Source of the DNA: a bacterium TMED88
GTDB taxonomy: Bacteria > Myxococcota_A > UBA9160 > UBA4427
Direction: 5' to 3'
Assembly (NCBI GenBank): GCA_002171515.1
Contig: NHEP01000152.1
Location: 1-34,630 of the forward strand
Length of the DNA stretch: 34,630 nucleotides
In this document: piece after piece, positions 34,581 to 34,630 of the stretch
How the letters are laid out: each line of letters starts with the position of its first letter
Numbering within the stretch: position 1 is the stretch's first letter
Notes under the pieces: generated by a model
Told to the model about the DNA's origin: nothing
The model's input: the letters and a program-made list of their open reading frames with translations, nothing else
Database searches by the model: none
Program-made: the position numbers and the translations under genes

Positions 34581-34630
34581 ATGCGATCGGGATGGACCTG
34601 GGTCGGGCTGCTGATTTGGGGGGCCTTCGC
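34581..34630 (+). CDS. Start of a possible exported or membrane protein, cut by the window edge
   Basis: Only 16 codons from the ATG at 34581 are visible (MRSGWTWVGLLIWGAF), a basic start followed by a hydrophobic run like a signal peptide or membrane anchor. An in-frame ATG at 34482 would add 33 residues rich in Pro and Ala and is the alternative start. Neither has a strong ribosome site. Divergent from ggt. The product cannot be named. Confidence 0.35.
   Translation, partial: MRSGWTWVGLLIWGAF

Overview
This is a high-G+C, gene-dense bacterial chromosome segment from a Gram-negative organism. It has a lipoprotein signal, a periplasmic gamma-glutamyltransferase, and a hemW-hrcA-grpE-dnaK-dnaJ cluster. 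The mix of these genes with LarB/LarC, an LLM-type flavoprotein, a compact chemotaxis cluster and a probable selenoprotein suggests a deltaproteobacterium-like lineage in the broad sense (Myxococcota, Binatota, Desulfobacterota or relatives). That placement is inference; no rRNA or other phylogenetic marker was tested. I see no tRNA, rRNA, CRISPR, IS element or phage gene.

Layout. (1) 1-2184, minus: a large winged-helix/AAA-ATPase/helical-repeat regulator, cut by the window edge, divergent from (2) 2502-4643, plus: a multidomain old-yellow-enzyme/4Fe-4S/FAD oxidoreductase. (3) 4658-8568, minus: a five-gene catabolic cassette read in the order SDR, crotonase, Rieske ferredoxin, LLM oxidoreductase, TesB-like thioesterase, which looks like an uncharacterised acyl-CoA or terpenoid/ring degradation branch. 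(4) 8744-11557, minus: LarB, LarC and an alpha/beta hydrolase, tightly overlapped. (5) 11706-16238, minus: MCP, CheW, CheY, CheA (split into an Hpt ORF and a kinase ORF in different frames) and a CheC-like phosphatase. (6) 16318-19757, minus: ThiL and Lon. (7) 19994-28677, minus: HemW, HrcA, GrpE, DnaK, DnaJ and a TPR/periplasmic-binding lipoprotein. (8) 28764-32608, plus: an M16 peptidase, then an AhpD-like protein whose reading frame crosses an in-frame UGA. (9) 32678-34396, minus: gamma-glutamyltransferase. The last 50 bases may begin an exported plus-strand protein.

Two recoding events stand out. First, at 32186-32188 a UGA sits exactly where the second Cys of the AhpD active site (E-x11-C-x2-C-x3-H) should be. 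A 7-bp hairpin with a G-rich loop begins 17 nt downstream, and the frame stays open and family-like for another 139 codons. This is best read as a selenoprotein with a CxxU centre, not as two ORFs or a pseudogene. Second, cheA is divided by a -1 frame change exactly at an A8 run that carries an in-frame A-AAA-AAA slippery heptamer. The zero-frame UGA lies just downstream, followed by a 7-bp GC-rich stem-loop. Programmed frameshifting or transcriptional slippage would make both a free Hpt protein and a full-length 553-residue CheA. A one-base homopolymer error is the main alternative and must be excluded from reads.

The remaining genes are mostly housekeeping (protein quality control, thiamine and heme biosynthesis) around accessory catabolic and sensory modules.
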